A DNA stretch of 64,000 nucleotides from assembly GCA_943788405.1 (NCBI GenBank), contig CALSQD010000002.1:1-64000 (forward strand), read 5' to 3'. This DNA is from an uncultured Flavobacteriales bacterium (lineage in GTDB: Bacteria; Bacteroidota; Bacteroidia; Flavobacteriales; BACL11). Shown piece by piece: positions 6,993 to 15,255 of the stretch; position 1 is the first letter of the stretch; every line of letters begins with the position of its first letter. The notes under the pieces were generated by a model that worked only from the letters and a program-made list of their open reading frames with translations, was not told where the DNA came from and made no database searches. The translations under genes and the position numbers were made by a program.

Positions 6993-8744
6993 ATGAAAAA
7001 AATACTAAAAATCGTTTTAATTATATTACCTATCTTTGTATTTTCTCAGACATGGAATCAGTTATCTAATTTTCCAGGTGATGGACGACACCACCCAATT
7101 ACTTTTGGTAATGCTGAATATGGCTTTGTTATTTCAGGTAGTTATTTAGATGATGTTTATAAGTATGATAAAGCTAATGACTTGTGGATGCAGTTACAAG
7201 ACATTCCTTTTTCTGGAAGGGGTTATAGCTATGGTGTTGCTGTAGGCAATAAAGCATATATAGGTTTTGGATCTACTTCTAATGGTCAATACCCAGTAGA
7301 TTGGTGGGAATATGATATGGCTAATGATATCTGGAATCAAAAATCAAATTTCCCAGGAGATGGTAGGAATCATCCAGCCATGATTGTTGTAAATAATAAA
7401 ATATACATGGGTTGTGGTAGTAATGGGAATGGCAATTTAGGTGATTGGTGGGAGTATGATATCTTAACAGATATTTGGACACAAAAGAGTGATCTTATAG
7501 CTAATCAGAGACATCATCCATTTTATTTTGGTATTGGTGATTATGCTTATGTTGGTTTCGGTCATGGTAGTAATCCGGGTCCTGGAAGTAATCCTTCATC
7601 ATCTTCATATATATATAATGATTTCTATAAATATGACCCAACAAATGATAGCTGGACGCAAATGGCAAATTTCGCTTCAGAAGCAAGAGTTGCAGGTACT
7701 CAATTTTCATACAATGGAAAGGGATATATTTTAAGTGGAGATGGAGATGATCATGGACCATTATCTAGTGGTGAGTTTTGGGAATATAATCCATTAAATG
7801 ATTCATGGAATCAGCTTCAATCACATCCTGGAGGGGCTATATGGGCTCCAGGAAATTTTGTTATAGGATGTAACGTTTACTTCTTGCTTGGGCAAGATTG
7901 GAATACTAATATTGGTATATATCCTACATCTATATATAGCTATAAATTAAGTGAAGATTGTGGTTGCACTGATAATACTGCTTTTAATTTTTCTTCTCTA
8001 GCACTTACTGATGATGGGAGTTGTTGTTATGTATCTGGATGTACAGACCCTTTATCATTAAACTATGATAGCTTGTCGTGTTATGATGACGGATCTTGTA
8101 TTGATCCTGTACTTGGTTGCACTAATGCATCTGCATCTAATTTTGATCCTAACGCTAATACTACAGTTGCTTTTGGAGGAGCTTTAAATAATTCTTTTGC
8201 AAGTGGTGGTTATTTTAATGGTGACCAACATTTAAATTTTAGTGCATCAAAAGAATGTATTATTAAATCAGTTATGATTTATTCAGAAGCTAATAATACG
8301 ATTACGTTTGAGTTAAGAAATAGTGGAGGAACAGTGATTGATGATACTACTTTAACTATATCCTCAGGACAACAAACAATTGATTTAAACCTTAATGTTC
8401 CTATTGCTAATGATATGCAATTAGGTGTTTCACAAGGTGCACTACAGACATCAGGTTTGTATAGAAACAATTCAAATGCAAACTATCCTTATGATATAGG
8501 CTCAGCTATAAATATTATAAGTTCTAGTGCTAATACTGCCCCATTAAGTTATTATTACTTCTTTTATGATATTGAAGTTGAGGTCTTATGTGATGATATC
8601 TCATCAGGAATTAACACACCTAATAGTGATAAAAAGTTAATTAAATATGTAGATGTATTAGGAAGAACTAATACTCTATCAAATACCTTCTTATTTTTCA
8701 TTTATGATGATGGTACAGTTGAGAAGAAAATAATTATTGAATAA
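6993..8744 (+). CDS. secreted kelch-type beta-propeller protein with short sorting tail
   Basis: 583 aa. The signal peptide is MKKILKIVLIILPIFVFSQ. Residues about 20-310 hold kelch-like repeats, each with a WWEYD or YKYD element preceding WNQ or WTQ (for example WNQLSNFPGDGRHHP). These form a beta-propeller likely to bind a protein or glycan. From about residue 325 come three GCTD-type units (GCTDNTAFNF, GCTDPLSLNY, GCTNASASNF with DDGSC), a cysteine-containing linker common in marine Bacteroidota secreted proteins. A jelly-roll-like segment follows, then the short tail VDVLGR...IYDDGTVEKK, presumed to direct type IX export. Binding partner unknown. Confidence 0.85.
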   Translation: MKKILKIVLIILPIFVFSQTWNQLSNFPGDGRHHPITFGNAEYGFVISGSYLDDVYKYDKANDLWMQLQDIPFSGRGYSYGVAVGNKAYIGFGSTSNGQYPVDWWEYDMANDIWNQKSNFPGDGRNHPAMIVVNNKIYMGCGSNGNGNLGDWWEYDILTDIWTQKSDLIANQRHHPFYFGIGDYAYVGFGHGSNPGPGSNPSSSSYIYNDFYKYDPTNDSWTQMANFASEARVAGTQFSYNGKGYILSGDGDDHGPLSSGEFWEYNPLNDSWNQLQSHPGGAIWAPGNFVIGCNVYFLLGQDWNTNIGIYPTSIYSYKLSEDCGCTDNTAFNFSSLALTDDGSCCYVSGCTDPLSLNYDSLSCYDDGSCIDPVLGCTNASASNFDPNANTTVAFGGALNNSFASGGYFNGDQHLNFSASKECIIKSVMIYSEANNTITFELRNSGGTVIDDTTLTISSGQQTIDLNLNVPIANDMQLGVSQGALQTSGLYRNNSNANYPYDIGSAINIISSSANTAPLSYYYFFYDIEVEVLCDDISSGINTPNSDKKLIKYVDVLGRTNTLSNTFLFFIYDDGTVEKKIIIE

Positions 8745-8748
8745 ATAC

Positions 8749-8840
8749 AAACCCACTCATTTGAGTGGGTTTATTTTTGGTGGACCTCTCGGTCCCAGTT
8801 TCGAACTTTTTTAGAAAATTATTTAGTATAAGGTTGTAAT
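8749..8840 (+). repeat. island repeat, copy R1 (terminator hairpin plus tRNA-3'-like core)
   Basis: An 11-bp inverted repeat (8749-8772, stem AAACCCACTCA) followed by T-rich sequence makes a terminator for the kelch gene. Next comes the core GGTGGACCTCTCGGTCC (8779-8795), which itself folds as GGACC-TCTC-GGTCC. Then follow TTTCGAAC and a T/A-rich tail TTTTTTAGAAAATTATT, continuing to TATAAGG. The same order recurs in all intact copies, always on the plus strand. Confidence 0.9.
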
Positions 8841-8856
8841 CTTGTTGCGATTCAAT

Positions 8857-10347
8857 TTATAATGAATATATCTTAGAATATTTTTCAATCACATATTCCT
8901 TAAAATATTTAAAATTAAGTTTTTCACCACTTATTTTCTCACAAAGCTGATGTGCATCCAATCTTTTGCCATTGTTGTGTATGTTTTTCCTTAACCAATT
9001 TAAAAGATTTTTATTATTTCCATCTTCAATTTCTTTTAACAAATTAGGGTTTTCAATTTTAGCTTGATTAAAAAATTGTGCTGCATAAAAACTACCTATT
9101 GTATATGTTGGGAAATAACCAAAACTACCATGTGACCAATGTATATCTTGTAATACACCTAAAGCATCAGAAGGTACTTCCACTCCTAAATATTCATGAT
9201 ATTTTAAATTCCATATGTCAGGTAAATCTTTAGCCATTATTTTGCCCTCTATTAATTCTTTCTCAATCTCATATCTTATAAGTACGTGAAGATGATAAGT
9301 TAACTCGTCAGCATTTGTTCTAATTAAACTTGGTTTTACATTATTTGCGGCTTTATAAAAATCATCCACTGTAACATCTGATAGCTGATTAGGGAATACT
9401 AACTTTAAAGACTTGTAATTATATTTCCAAAACTCTAAACTACGACCAACATTATTTTCCCATAATCTAGATTGAGATTCATGAATTCCTAAAGAAATAG
9501 TTTCGCCTAAAGGTAAACCATAATTTTCAGATAAAATACCTTGTTCATATAAAGCATGACCTCCTTCATGAATACATGACCATATCATTTCAGAAAGGTT
9601 ATCTTCATCAATTCTAGTAGTTACTCTTGTGTCTTCAGGTGAAAAATGAGTAGAGAAGGGGTGAGCGGATAAATCTTGACGACCAGAATCAAAATCATAT
9701 TCCATTTTTTTAAGTAATTCAACACCAAATTTCCATTGTTTGTTATGTGAATATTTTTGATAATAAAATGAATCATCAATCTTATTAGATTTTGAAATTT
9801 TATTTATAAATGGAATTAAAAAGTCTTTAACATTTGAAAAAATTTCATCAACCTCATTTGTAGTAAGTCCAGGTTCATATTGATTTAATAATGCATCGTA
9901 TGGATGATTATCATATCCTAAAATTTCACACTCTTTAATTCTTAAATCTACAAGTTTTGTTAAAGAGTTTTCAAAAATTGAAAAGTCATTTTTCTCCTTT
10001 GCTAATCTCCATTTTTGAAAAGCATTTGATACTAATTTAGATTCTTCAATAATAAATTCAGATTTGTATTTTTTGGATTTATTAAAGGTCTTTAGAGACA
10101 AGCTTATGTTTCTCTTTTGATCAGCATTTAATGAATCATTAGAATTAAGATTATTAAGAAGATTACCATAATCTTTATTTATTGAAAATTCGTGTGATAT
10201 TTCTGCTAATGTTGATAATTGTTGTGCTCTAAATCTACTGCCGTTTTTTGGCATTTTAGTTTCTTGATCCCAACCAAGAACTGCCATTGACATGTTTACA
10301 TCAGTAATTTTCTTTGAATGCTTCACATAGTCATTATAATTTTTCAT
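8857..10347 (-). CDS. M32 family metallocarboxypeptidase
   Basis: 496 aa, cytosolic, matching the thermostable carboxypeptidase 1 (M32) family: a broad-specificity zinc carboxypeptidase removing C-terminal residues. All three family motifs are present: HEGGH (the HExxH zinc site, in IHEGGHALYEQG), HESQS (in GIHESQSRLWEN) and IRTNADE downstream. Other landmarks are GWDQETKMP near residue 26 and HPFSTHFSPEDTRVTTR. Length is normal. It is on the opposite strand to its neighbours, and a repeat copy of plus orientation lies on each side (R1 and R2), so it behaves as a separately inserted module. Confidence 0.94.
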   Translation of the reverse strand: MKNYNDYVKHSKKITDVNMSMAVLGWDQETKMPKNGSRFRAQQLSTLAEISHEFSINKDYGNLLNNLNSNDSLNADQKRNISLSLKTFNKSKKYKSEFIIEESKLVSNAFQKWRLAKEKNDFSIFENSLTKLVDLRIKECEILGYDNHPYDALLNQYEPGLTTNEVDEIFSNVKDFLIPFINKISKSNKIDDSFYYQKYSHNKQWKFGVELLKKMEYDFDSGRQDLSAHPFSTHFSPEDTRVTTRIDEDNLSEMIWSCIHEGGHALYEQGILSENYGLPLGETISLGIHESQSRLWENNVGRSLEFWKYNYKSLKLVFPNQLSDVTVDDFYKAANNVKPSLIRTNADELTYHLHVLIRYEIEKELIEGKIMAKDLPDIWNLKYHEYLGVEVPSDALGVLQDIHWSHGSFGYFPTYTIGSFYAAQFFNQAKIENPNLLKEIEDGNNKNLLNWLRKNIHNNGKRLDAHQLCEKISGEKLNFKYFKEYVIEKYSKIYSL

Positions 10348-10467
10348 AAATTTCTATTCTTTAATCTTTTGCATGAGAACTTGAGTGCTCTATCTTTTAT
10401 TTTGTTCAAACTTAATGTCAGTTTGCTAAAATATAAACAAAACTATTATATAGATGTTATTTATAGA

Positions 10468-10554
10468 AAAACCCACTAAATGGAGTGGGTTAATTTTTGG
10501 TGGGCCTCTCGGTCCTTATTTCGAACTTTTTTAGAAAATTATTTAATATTTTTG
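10468..10554 (+). repeat. island repeat, copy R2, carrying a promoter
   Basis: Hairpin CCCACTAAATGGAGTGGG, then core GGTGGGCCTCTCGGTCC (10499-10515), TTATTTCGAAC, and TTTTTTAGAAAATTATT. The tail ends in TATTTTTG (10547-10554), a perfect -7 element, 4 bases before the ATG of the next gene. Because the gene on the left is on the minus strand, the hairpin here does not terminate a plus-strand gene. This suggests the whole element moves as a unit. Confidence 0.9.
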
Positions 10555-10558
10555 TGTC

Positions 10559-11962
10559 ATGAAAAAGTTAATATTTTTTTTTGTTTCTTTAATCAGTTTT
10601 ACATCTGTTCAATCTCAATGTAATTCTAATCCTTATCTTGTGTCTGGTTGGGGTGGGACTCTCTTATTGTCAGACAGTTCATCTATTAGTACTGGTTCGT
10701 CAACAAATTATTCTGTATCTTACTTATGGGATTTTGGAGATGGTTTTATTTCAAATCAACAAAATCCATGTCATACTTATGGAGATATTTCAACTCTTCC
10801 AAATCCATGCTATGTAACCCTAACTGTTACGTATTTTGATTCCATTACCTCATTAAATGTTTGTCAAGATACAGATTCTATCGACATACTCTTTTTGATA
10901 AATCCATGTGTTTATGGAGATCTTCAAATTTCAGCTTCAGGAAACAATCTTACAGCAAATCAATCATATTCTAGCTCTATAACAGTTTGTCCCAATGTAT
11001 ATCCAAATTCATTTTTATGGTCTAATGGAGACACAAACCAGACAATAAATGTATCAGGACCAGGATTATATTCATGTACAGTTACTTCTAATGTAGGTTG
11101 TGTCTATGCAGAATCATATAATTATTATGGAACTTTGACACCAACTTTTGATTGTACTCAGATGGATGTTTTTGAAGCTAATAATAATTTTAATGTTTTG
11201 TCATTTCAATCTTCATATTTAAATAATAATTATTTTCCAGAACTTATTGATTCTCTATCTTATTGGGAAGCGTATACACCTGACGGAAATATTTGTGGAT
11301 TGTACCCAATGAACGGAAACTTTTCGTTTCAAAATTTCGGATCTGGTGGTTCCCCTTCAGATTCAATGAATATTTGTTTTTATGTTTACTTATATGACAA
11401 CTATTATCAGCACGATCTATCCGTTTTACCCCAACAAGGAAGTTTATGCAGTAGCTGTGATTTATTTTTTTGGGATGGAAGTAATTGGGTAAAACAATTA
11501 ATTAATACAACATACGATTGTGATTTAGTAAATGGATGTTATGATCCTGGCACAGGATTAGGAACCTATACTTCATTATCTGCTTGCCAGAGTAATTGTG
11601 TAATTCCAACAACGTATGATTGTGATTTAGTAAGTGGATGTTATGATCCTGGCACAGGATTAGGAACTTATGCTTCATTATCTGCTTGTCAGACTAATTG
11701 TGTAATTCCAACAACGTATGATTGTGATTTAGTAAGTGGATGTTATGATCCTGGAACAGCATTGGGGACTTATGCTTCATTATCTGCTTGTCAAAGTAAT
11801 TGTATTGTTAGCTCAACAAATGAGTTTAGTAGTATTATTTCAAGAAAATTAATGAAGATAGTAGATGTATATGGAAGAGAAATAAATGCTATAAAAGAAA
11901 ATCAAACTTTATTTTACATCTATGATGATGGAACTGTGGAGAAGAAAATAACTCTTGAATAA
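10559..11962 (+). CDS. secreted PKD-domain protein with Cys-rich tandem repeats
   Basis: 467 aa. The signal peptide ends near residue 19 (SVQSQ). A PKD-like domain is marked by SYLWDFGDGF then PCHTYGD at about residues 58-82, followed by a second Ig-like segment (YLWSNGDT-type, here FLWSNGDTNQTI). Three 34-residue cysteine repeats come next (each with CDLV, GCYDPGT and LSACQ, four Cys per unit), then the tail VDVYGR...IYDDGTVEKK. It is a clear paralogue of the protein at 26488-28017, which has only one cysteine unit. Probably a surface or extracellular protein exported by the type IX system; target unknown. Confidence 0.82.
   Translation: MKKLIFFFVSLISFTSVQSQCNSNPYLVSGWGGTLLLSDSSSISTGSSTNYSVSYLWDFGDGFISNQQNPCHTYGDISTLPNPCYVTLTVTYFDSITSLNVCQDTDSIDILFLINPCVYGDLQISASGNNLTANQSYSSSITVCPNVYPNSFLWSNGDTNQTINVSGPGLYSCTVTSNVGCVYAESYNYYGTLTPTFDCTQMDVFEANNNFNVLSFQSSYLNNNYFPELIDSLSYWEAYTPDGNICGLYPMNGNFSFQNFGSGGSPSDSMNICFYVYLYDNYYQHDLSVLPQQGSLCSSCDLFFWDGSNWVKQLINTTYDCDLVNGCYDPGTGLGTYTSLSACQSNCVIPTTYDCDLVSGCYDPGTGLGTYASLSACQTNCVIPTTYDCDLVSGCYDPGTALGTYASLSACQSNCIVSSTNEFSSIISRKLMKIVDVYGREINAIKENQTLFYIYDDGTVEKKITLE
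11513..11818 (+). repeat. three tandem 102-bp coding repeats
   Basis: The unit begins at the tyrosine codons at 11513, 11615 and 11717. Units two and three are almost identical in DNA, including GTGATTTAGTAAGTGGATGT. Each encodes 34 residues with four conserved cysteines. The high nucleotide identity indicates recent expansion, so copy number may vary between strains. Confidence 0.9.
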
Positions 11963-11967
11963 AGAAA

Positions 11968-12050
11968 AACCCACTCAAATGAGTGGGTTTATTTTTGGTG
12001 GACCTCTCTGTGCTTATTCGAACGTTTTTAAAAATTATTACGTATTTTTA
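11968..12050 (+). repeat. island repeat, copy R3 (partly degenerate core)
   Basis: Terminator hairpin AAACCCACTCAAATGAGTGGGTTT at about 11970-11993. The core reads GGTGGACCTCTCTGTGC, where the 3' arm of the small stem is broken; TTATTCGAAC and a shortened AT tail follow. The tail ends in TATTTTTA (12043-12050), one base from the -7 consensus, just ahead of a GTG start codon. An ATG at 11983 lies inside this hairpin and is not a plausible start. Confidence 0.85.
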
Positions 12051-12054
12051 CAAC

Positions 12055-13422
12055 GTGAAGAAACTACTACTTATATTACTTTGCTTACCTATGATTGGTT
12101 TTGGGCAGAATATATATATACCTGATGATGCTTTTGAGCAGGAATTAATTAATTTAGGAGTAGATAACGTACTAGATGACTCTGTAAGTTTGTCTGCTAT
12201 TGATACAATAACTTACTTAGAAATTTCATTTCCTCAAGGTACATTAGAATACATTTATGATATTACAGGTATTCAATTTTTTTCCTCCTTAGAATACTTT
12301 GGTGCTCAAGCTCAATTTATTTCGGGAACATTAGATTTAACTAACAGTACTAATTTAGAATATCTAAATTGTGGAGAAAATGATTTGGATACTTTATTAT
12401 TTATTGAAAGTAGTTCTATAGAATATATAAGATGTGATCAAAATAACTTGTCATTTATCCAAGTCGCAAATTGTTTAAACTTAAAGACATTAAGGTGTGA
12501 TTTAAATTCACTTGATAATCTAGATATTACCAATTGTATACAATTAGAGGAGTTACAATGTCAAGCTAATCAGCTAACGACAATTGACGTAAGTAATAAT
12601 TCACTTTTAAAATTTTTATCTATTGGGCAGAATCAAATTAATACAATTGATTTAAGTTTTAGCTATTCTCTCGAATTTATAAGTTGCTCACTAAACCCTA
12701 TTACAAATCTAGATTTAACATCTAATTCAATGTTAAATTGGGTTCAGGCAGTTGCTTGCAATCTTTATTCTGTTGATTTGAGGAACGGAAACAATACAAA
12801 CATTGGTCCATGTTTTTTACAGCTCAATGCAAATAATAATCTCACTTGCATTAATGTTGATGACACTTCATATGCTAATAATACATGGAATAATTCTTGT
12901 TTTTATCCAAATATTGATCCACAAATGTTTTTCAATGAGAGTTGTCAATCATATTTTTGTAACTTTCTTGATGTGTCGGGTATGTTAATAGATAATAGTA
13001 ATAACATTATTGATATTGCTATTTATAATGGCAGTAATTCATTCCTTTACTACCCTTATGTTGCTTTTACAATTGATGCAAATGGAGACACTTTACAAAA
13101 GGATACTATAACTCAATTATTTGCAGCATTTAATTATGATACAACTTGGTATAATTATTCTATTCTTAGTAATACTAATGCTACCTATCCTTTAACTATG
13201 TATTTTGTGTTTCAATATAGTGCTGGTGCTTTTATAGCAGACACATGTATATTAACATATAATCCATCATCAACAGCTATCACTGATATTAATTCAAGTG
13301 GCATTAGAAAGCTTATCAGTACTGTTGATGTTTTAGGAAGACAATCGAAAGGATTGAAAAATAAACCTCTTTTCTATATCTATGATGATGGAACAGTTGA
13401 GAAAAAGATAATTCTTGAATAA
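12055..13422 (+). CDS. secreted leucine-rich-repeat protein with short sorting tail
   Basis: I place the start at the GTG at 12055 (VKKLLLILLCLPMIGFGQ, a signal peptide almost identical to that of 16398-18428), not at an upstream ATG inside the repeat element. Mature protein: N-terminal IPDDAFEQELINLG, then LRR units of about 21 residues (LEELQCQANQLTTIDVSNNS type) across residues 75-250. A beta-rich segment follows and then VDVLGR...IYDDGTVEKK. Likely a surface binding protein. The LRR consensus has cysteine in the variable position, as in related Bacteroidota adhesins. Confidence 0.82.
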   Translation: MKKLLLILLCLPMIGFGQNIYIPDDAFEQELINLGVDNVLDDSVSLSAIDTITYLEISFPQGTLEYIYDITGIQFFSSLEYFGAQAQFISGTLDLTNSTNLEYLNCGENDLDTLLFIESSSIEYIRCDQNNLSFIQVANCLNLKTLRCDLNSLDNLDITNCIQLEELQCQANQLTTIDVSNNSLLKFLSIGQNQINTIDLSFSYSLEFISCSLNPITNLDLTSNSMLNWVQAVACNLYSVDLRNGNNTNIGPCFLQLNANNNLTCINVDDTSYANNTWNNSCFYPNIDPQMFFNESCQSYFCNFLDVSGMLIDNSNNIIDIAIYNGSNSFLYYPYVAFTIDANGDTLQKDTITQLFAAFNYDTTWYNYSILSNTNATYPLTMYFVFQYSAGAFIADTCILTYNPSSTAITDINSSGIRKLISTVDVLGRQSKGLKNKPLFYIYDDGTVEKKIILE

Positions 13423-13426
13423 ATAA

Positions 13427-13522
13427 AAACCCCCTCAATTGAGGGGGTTCTTTATTGGTGGGCCTCTCGGTCCTTATTTCGAACTTTTTTCAGAGAATTA
13501 TTTAATATAAGGCTCTGATCTT
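13427..13522 (+). repeat. island repeat, copy R4 (compensated hairpin)
   Basis: The hairpin is AACCCCCTCAATTGAGGGGGTT. Compared with other copies, both strands of one stem pair changed (A-T to C-G), keeping perfect pairing. Core GGTGGGCCTCTCGGTCC, TTATTTCGAAC, then TTTTTTCAGAGAATTATTTAATATAAGG. As in R1 the tail continues to TATAAGG rather than a perfect -7 box. Confidence 0.88.
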
Positions 13523-13524
13523 TC

Positions 13525-13570
13525 TACGTCCAATAGCGTATTGTATTTCTATTTTTATTACTTAAATTCG
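13525..13570 (+). promoter_or_regulatory. imperfect palindrome and promoter of the LuxR-type gene
   Basis: TACGTC-CAAT-AGCGTA (13525-13540) is an imperfect copy of the perfect palindrome at 14390-14405. It is followed directly by TTGT (13541-13544, a -33 candidate) and, 18 bases later, by TAAATTCG (13563-13570, a near-match to TAnnTTTG). The same layout occurs upstream of the next gene, suggesting autoregulation by the LuxR-type protein. Confidence 0.55.
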
Positions 13571-13596
13571 CATATTTTAAATAATAAAATATCATT

Positions 13597-14373
13597 ATGA
13601 AAGTATATAATGGCTCTCATTTACTCATAAAATATGAAAAAGAAAATTCAAGGCTAATTAGCACTTGGAAATCTAATCCGCCTAATAATGTGGTGTACAA
13701 AGCAGAGTTGTTAGAATATCTAAAAATATCTTTGGAAATTAAGCCTTGTCAAATGATTTGGATTCTAGATAAAAAAACCTTTAAACCAAATATTTCTACA
13801 AAAAAATGGGTTGATGAAGTTATTTTAAACCCAATATTTAAATCTGGATTTGTAAAGAGAAGGGCAGATGGCTACGATCAATTGGTATTTGTTATTGGAC
13901 AAGATATTTCGGTTTTGATCCAGGGAATAGAGAGCCCATATACTGGATTTAACCCAAAGTATTTTGCAAATGAAAGAGAAGCTTATAGTTGGTTAAGTAA
14001 AGAGTCAAAAGTTAAAGATAATAAGATCGCTCATCAAAATTTAGATATCACTTTTAAAGGAGTAGATGATGATGGAAAAATAGTATTTGAGTTGAAAGAA
14101 GATCCATCCGAATTTAGTAATACTATCACTTTACTGAAAAATCTCATTAAAGAAAATCATTTCATGAAGAATAATATTATTAAATTTTCTTGCTTAACTA
14201 AAAGAGAACAGGAAACACTCAAATTCATAATTAATGGAAATGGTAATACACAGATAGCTGAGAAGATGGGAGTTTCTCCCAACACCATCCGAACTCATAG
14301 AAACAGAATTTGCCAGAAACTTGAAATTAATAATTTCAGTAATTTCTTGCAATATAAATGTTTTTTCAACTAA
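13597..14373 (+). CDS. LuxR-type transcriptional regulator with N-terminal sensor-like domain
   Basis: 258 aa. The C-terminal 60 residues are a LuxR/GerE helix-turn-helix: LTKREQETLKFIINGNGNTQ, then IAEKMGVSPNTIRTHRNRICQKL. The N-terminal 150 residues (start MKVYNGSHLLIKYEKENSRL) resemble the STAS/SpoIIAA-like domains often found in Bacteroidota in front of such HTH units. I see no phosphorylation site typical of a receiver domain. Likely a DNA-binding regulator for itself and the secreted-protein operon that follows, because both have the same palindrome at the same distance from the promoter. Signal unknown. Confidence 0.82.
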   Translation: MKVYNGSHLLIKYEKENSRLISTWKSNPPNNVVYKAELLEYLKISLEIKPCQMIWILDKKTFKPNISTKKWVDEVILNPIFKSGFVKRRADGYDQLVFVIGQDISVLIQGIESPYTGFNPKYFANEREAYSWLSKESKVKDNKIAHQNLDITFKGVDDDGKIVFELKEDPSEFSNTITLLKNLIKENHFMKNNIIKFSCLTKREQETLKFIINGNGNTQIAEKMGVSPNTIRTHRNRICQKLEINNFSNFLQYKCFFN

Positions 14374-14389
14374 ATCGCTTGACTTAAAT

Positions 14390-14436
14390 TACGCTTCATA
14401 GCGTATTGTGGAATCTAGATTTGTTGCCTAATTTTG
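14390..14436 (+). promoter_or_regulatory. perfect palindrome TACGCT-TCAT-AGCGTA and promoter
   Basis: A perfect 6-bp-arm inverted repeat at 14390-14405 is followed by TTGT (14406-14409) and, 19 bases on, by TAATTTTG (14429-14436), a perfect -7 element. Transcription would begin shortly before the gene at 14459. The palindrome abuts the -33 element, a position fitting either an activator or a repressor; the LuxR-type regulator just upstream is the obvious candidate. Confidence 0.6.
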
Positions 14437-14458
14437 TCATCTAAATAACAATACGATT

Positions 14459-15232
14459 ATGAAAATAAACAAGATCTTATCACTCGCATTTTTACTCTTT
14501 TTACAGTTAATAGCTTCAGGGCAATCTATAACTCTCACTCTTGACAGTATTTCTTCAAACACGATTTGTAATGACATTTGGACAGAACAAAATTTAGATC
14601 TTAGCTTTGTCACTGGCACAACTGATGATTGTGGGCCAGGAGCTTGCTTTTTTGATGTAGAACCAACATATGTATGGCTTTGGCCATCAAGACTATCCGT
14701 TGATTTATCATCTTTACAGAACATCCAAAAAATAGAAGTTGACGTTATAAGTTATTGTAGTTATTTTGAGCCAGAATGTACTTTCGCCCATTTAATGGAT
14801 AGTACTGGTATAATCATAAATACTGTGGGAAACACAATTAATAATCCAGGAAACTCTATTAATGGCACACTTGAAACTATAACAATTAACAACCCTACTG
14901 GAGCCTTTTTAAGCGAACTAGCTATTAGTTCTTGTGAGGGTAACGTACATGAAATAAGAATCTATCAAAACATATTGAGTGCTGATCACATAGGGTTAGA
15001 TGATAGAGCATTCGCTATTTATCCAAATCCGGTAATAGGCATGATCAATCTTAATGTTTCGGAAAACTTAAAATACGAGGCAACTATATACGATATACAA
15101 GGAAGAATAATGACCAGTACAACAAACCAGTCTACAATTGATATTCAAACCTTCCCTCAAGGAACTTATTTAATTAAAATCACAGACTTAGACTCTGGTA
15201 AAAATGTTAGTGAAAAAATAATTATACAATAA
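14459..15232 (+). CDS. secreted protein with canonical type A T9SS sorting domain
   Basis: 257 aa. The signal peptide ends near residue 21 (IASGQ). The central part (about 22-175) is a beta-rich domain with several cysteines (DDCGPGACFF, ISYCSYFEPEC) that I do not assign. The last 75 residues form a regular type A sorting domain: FAIYPNPVIGMINL, YDIQGRIM, FPQGTYLIKI and EKIIIQ. This canonical domain contrasts with the short tails of its neighbours. It heads a probable three-gene operon with the CAP and LRR/FAS1 proteins, controlled from the palindromic promoter upstream. Confidence 0.82.
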   Translation: MKINKILSLAFLLFLQLIASGQSITLTLDSISSNTICNDIWTEQNLDLSFVTGTTDDCGPGACFFDVEPTYVWLWPSRLSVDLSSLQNIQKIEVDVISYCSYFEPECTFAHLMDSTGIIINTVGNTINNPGNSINGTLETITINNPTGAFLSELAISSCEGNVHEIRIYQNILSADHIGLDDRAFAIYPNPVIGMINLNVSENLKYEATIYDIQGRIMTSTTNQSTIDIQTFPQGTYLIKITDLDSGKNVSEKIIIQ

Positions 15233-15255
15233 ACGCTTAACAAACAACTAAGATT

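Noticed and set aside
7501-7761. Open frame on the minus strand (and a second plus frame) inside the kelch gene
   Set aside because: Composition rich in His/Tyr from reading repeated codons in the wrong frame; no start signal, no family resemblance.
11983-12054. ATG at 11983 as start of the LRR protein
   Set aside because: It lies inside the terminator hairpin of repeat R3; the GTG at 12055 begins a signal peptide nearly identical to a paralogue and follows a -7-like element.
13597-14373. Two-component response regulator
   Set aside because: The C-terminal LuxR HTH is clear, but the N-terminal half has no receiver-domain aspartate/lysine pattern.
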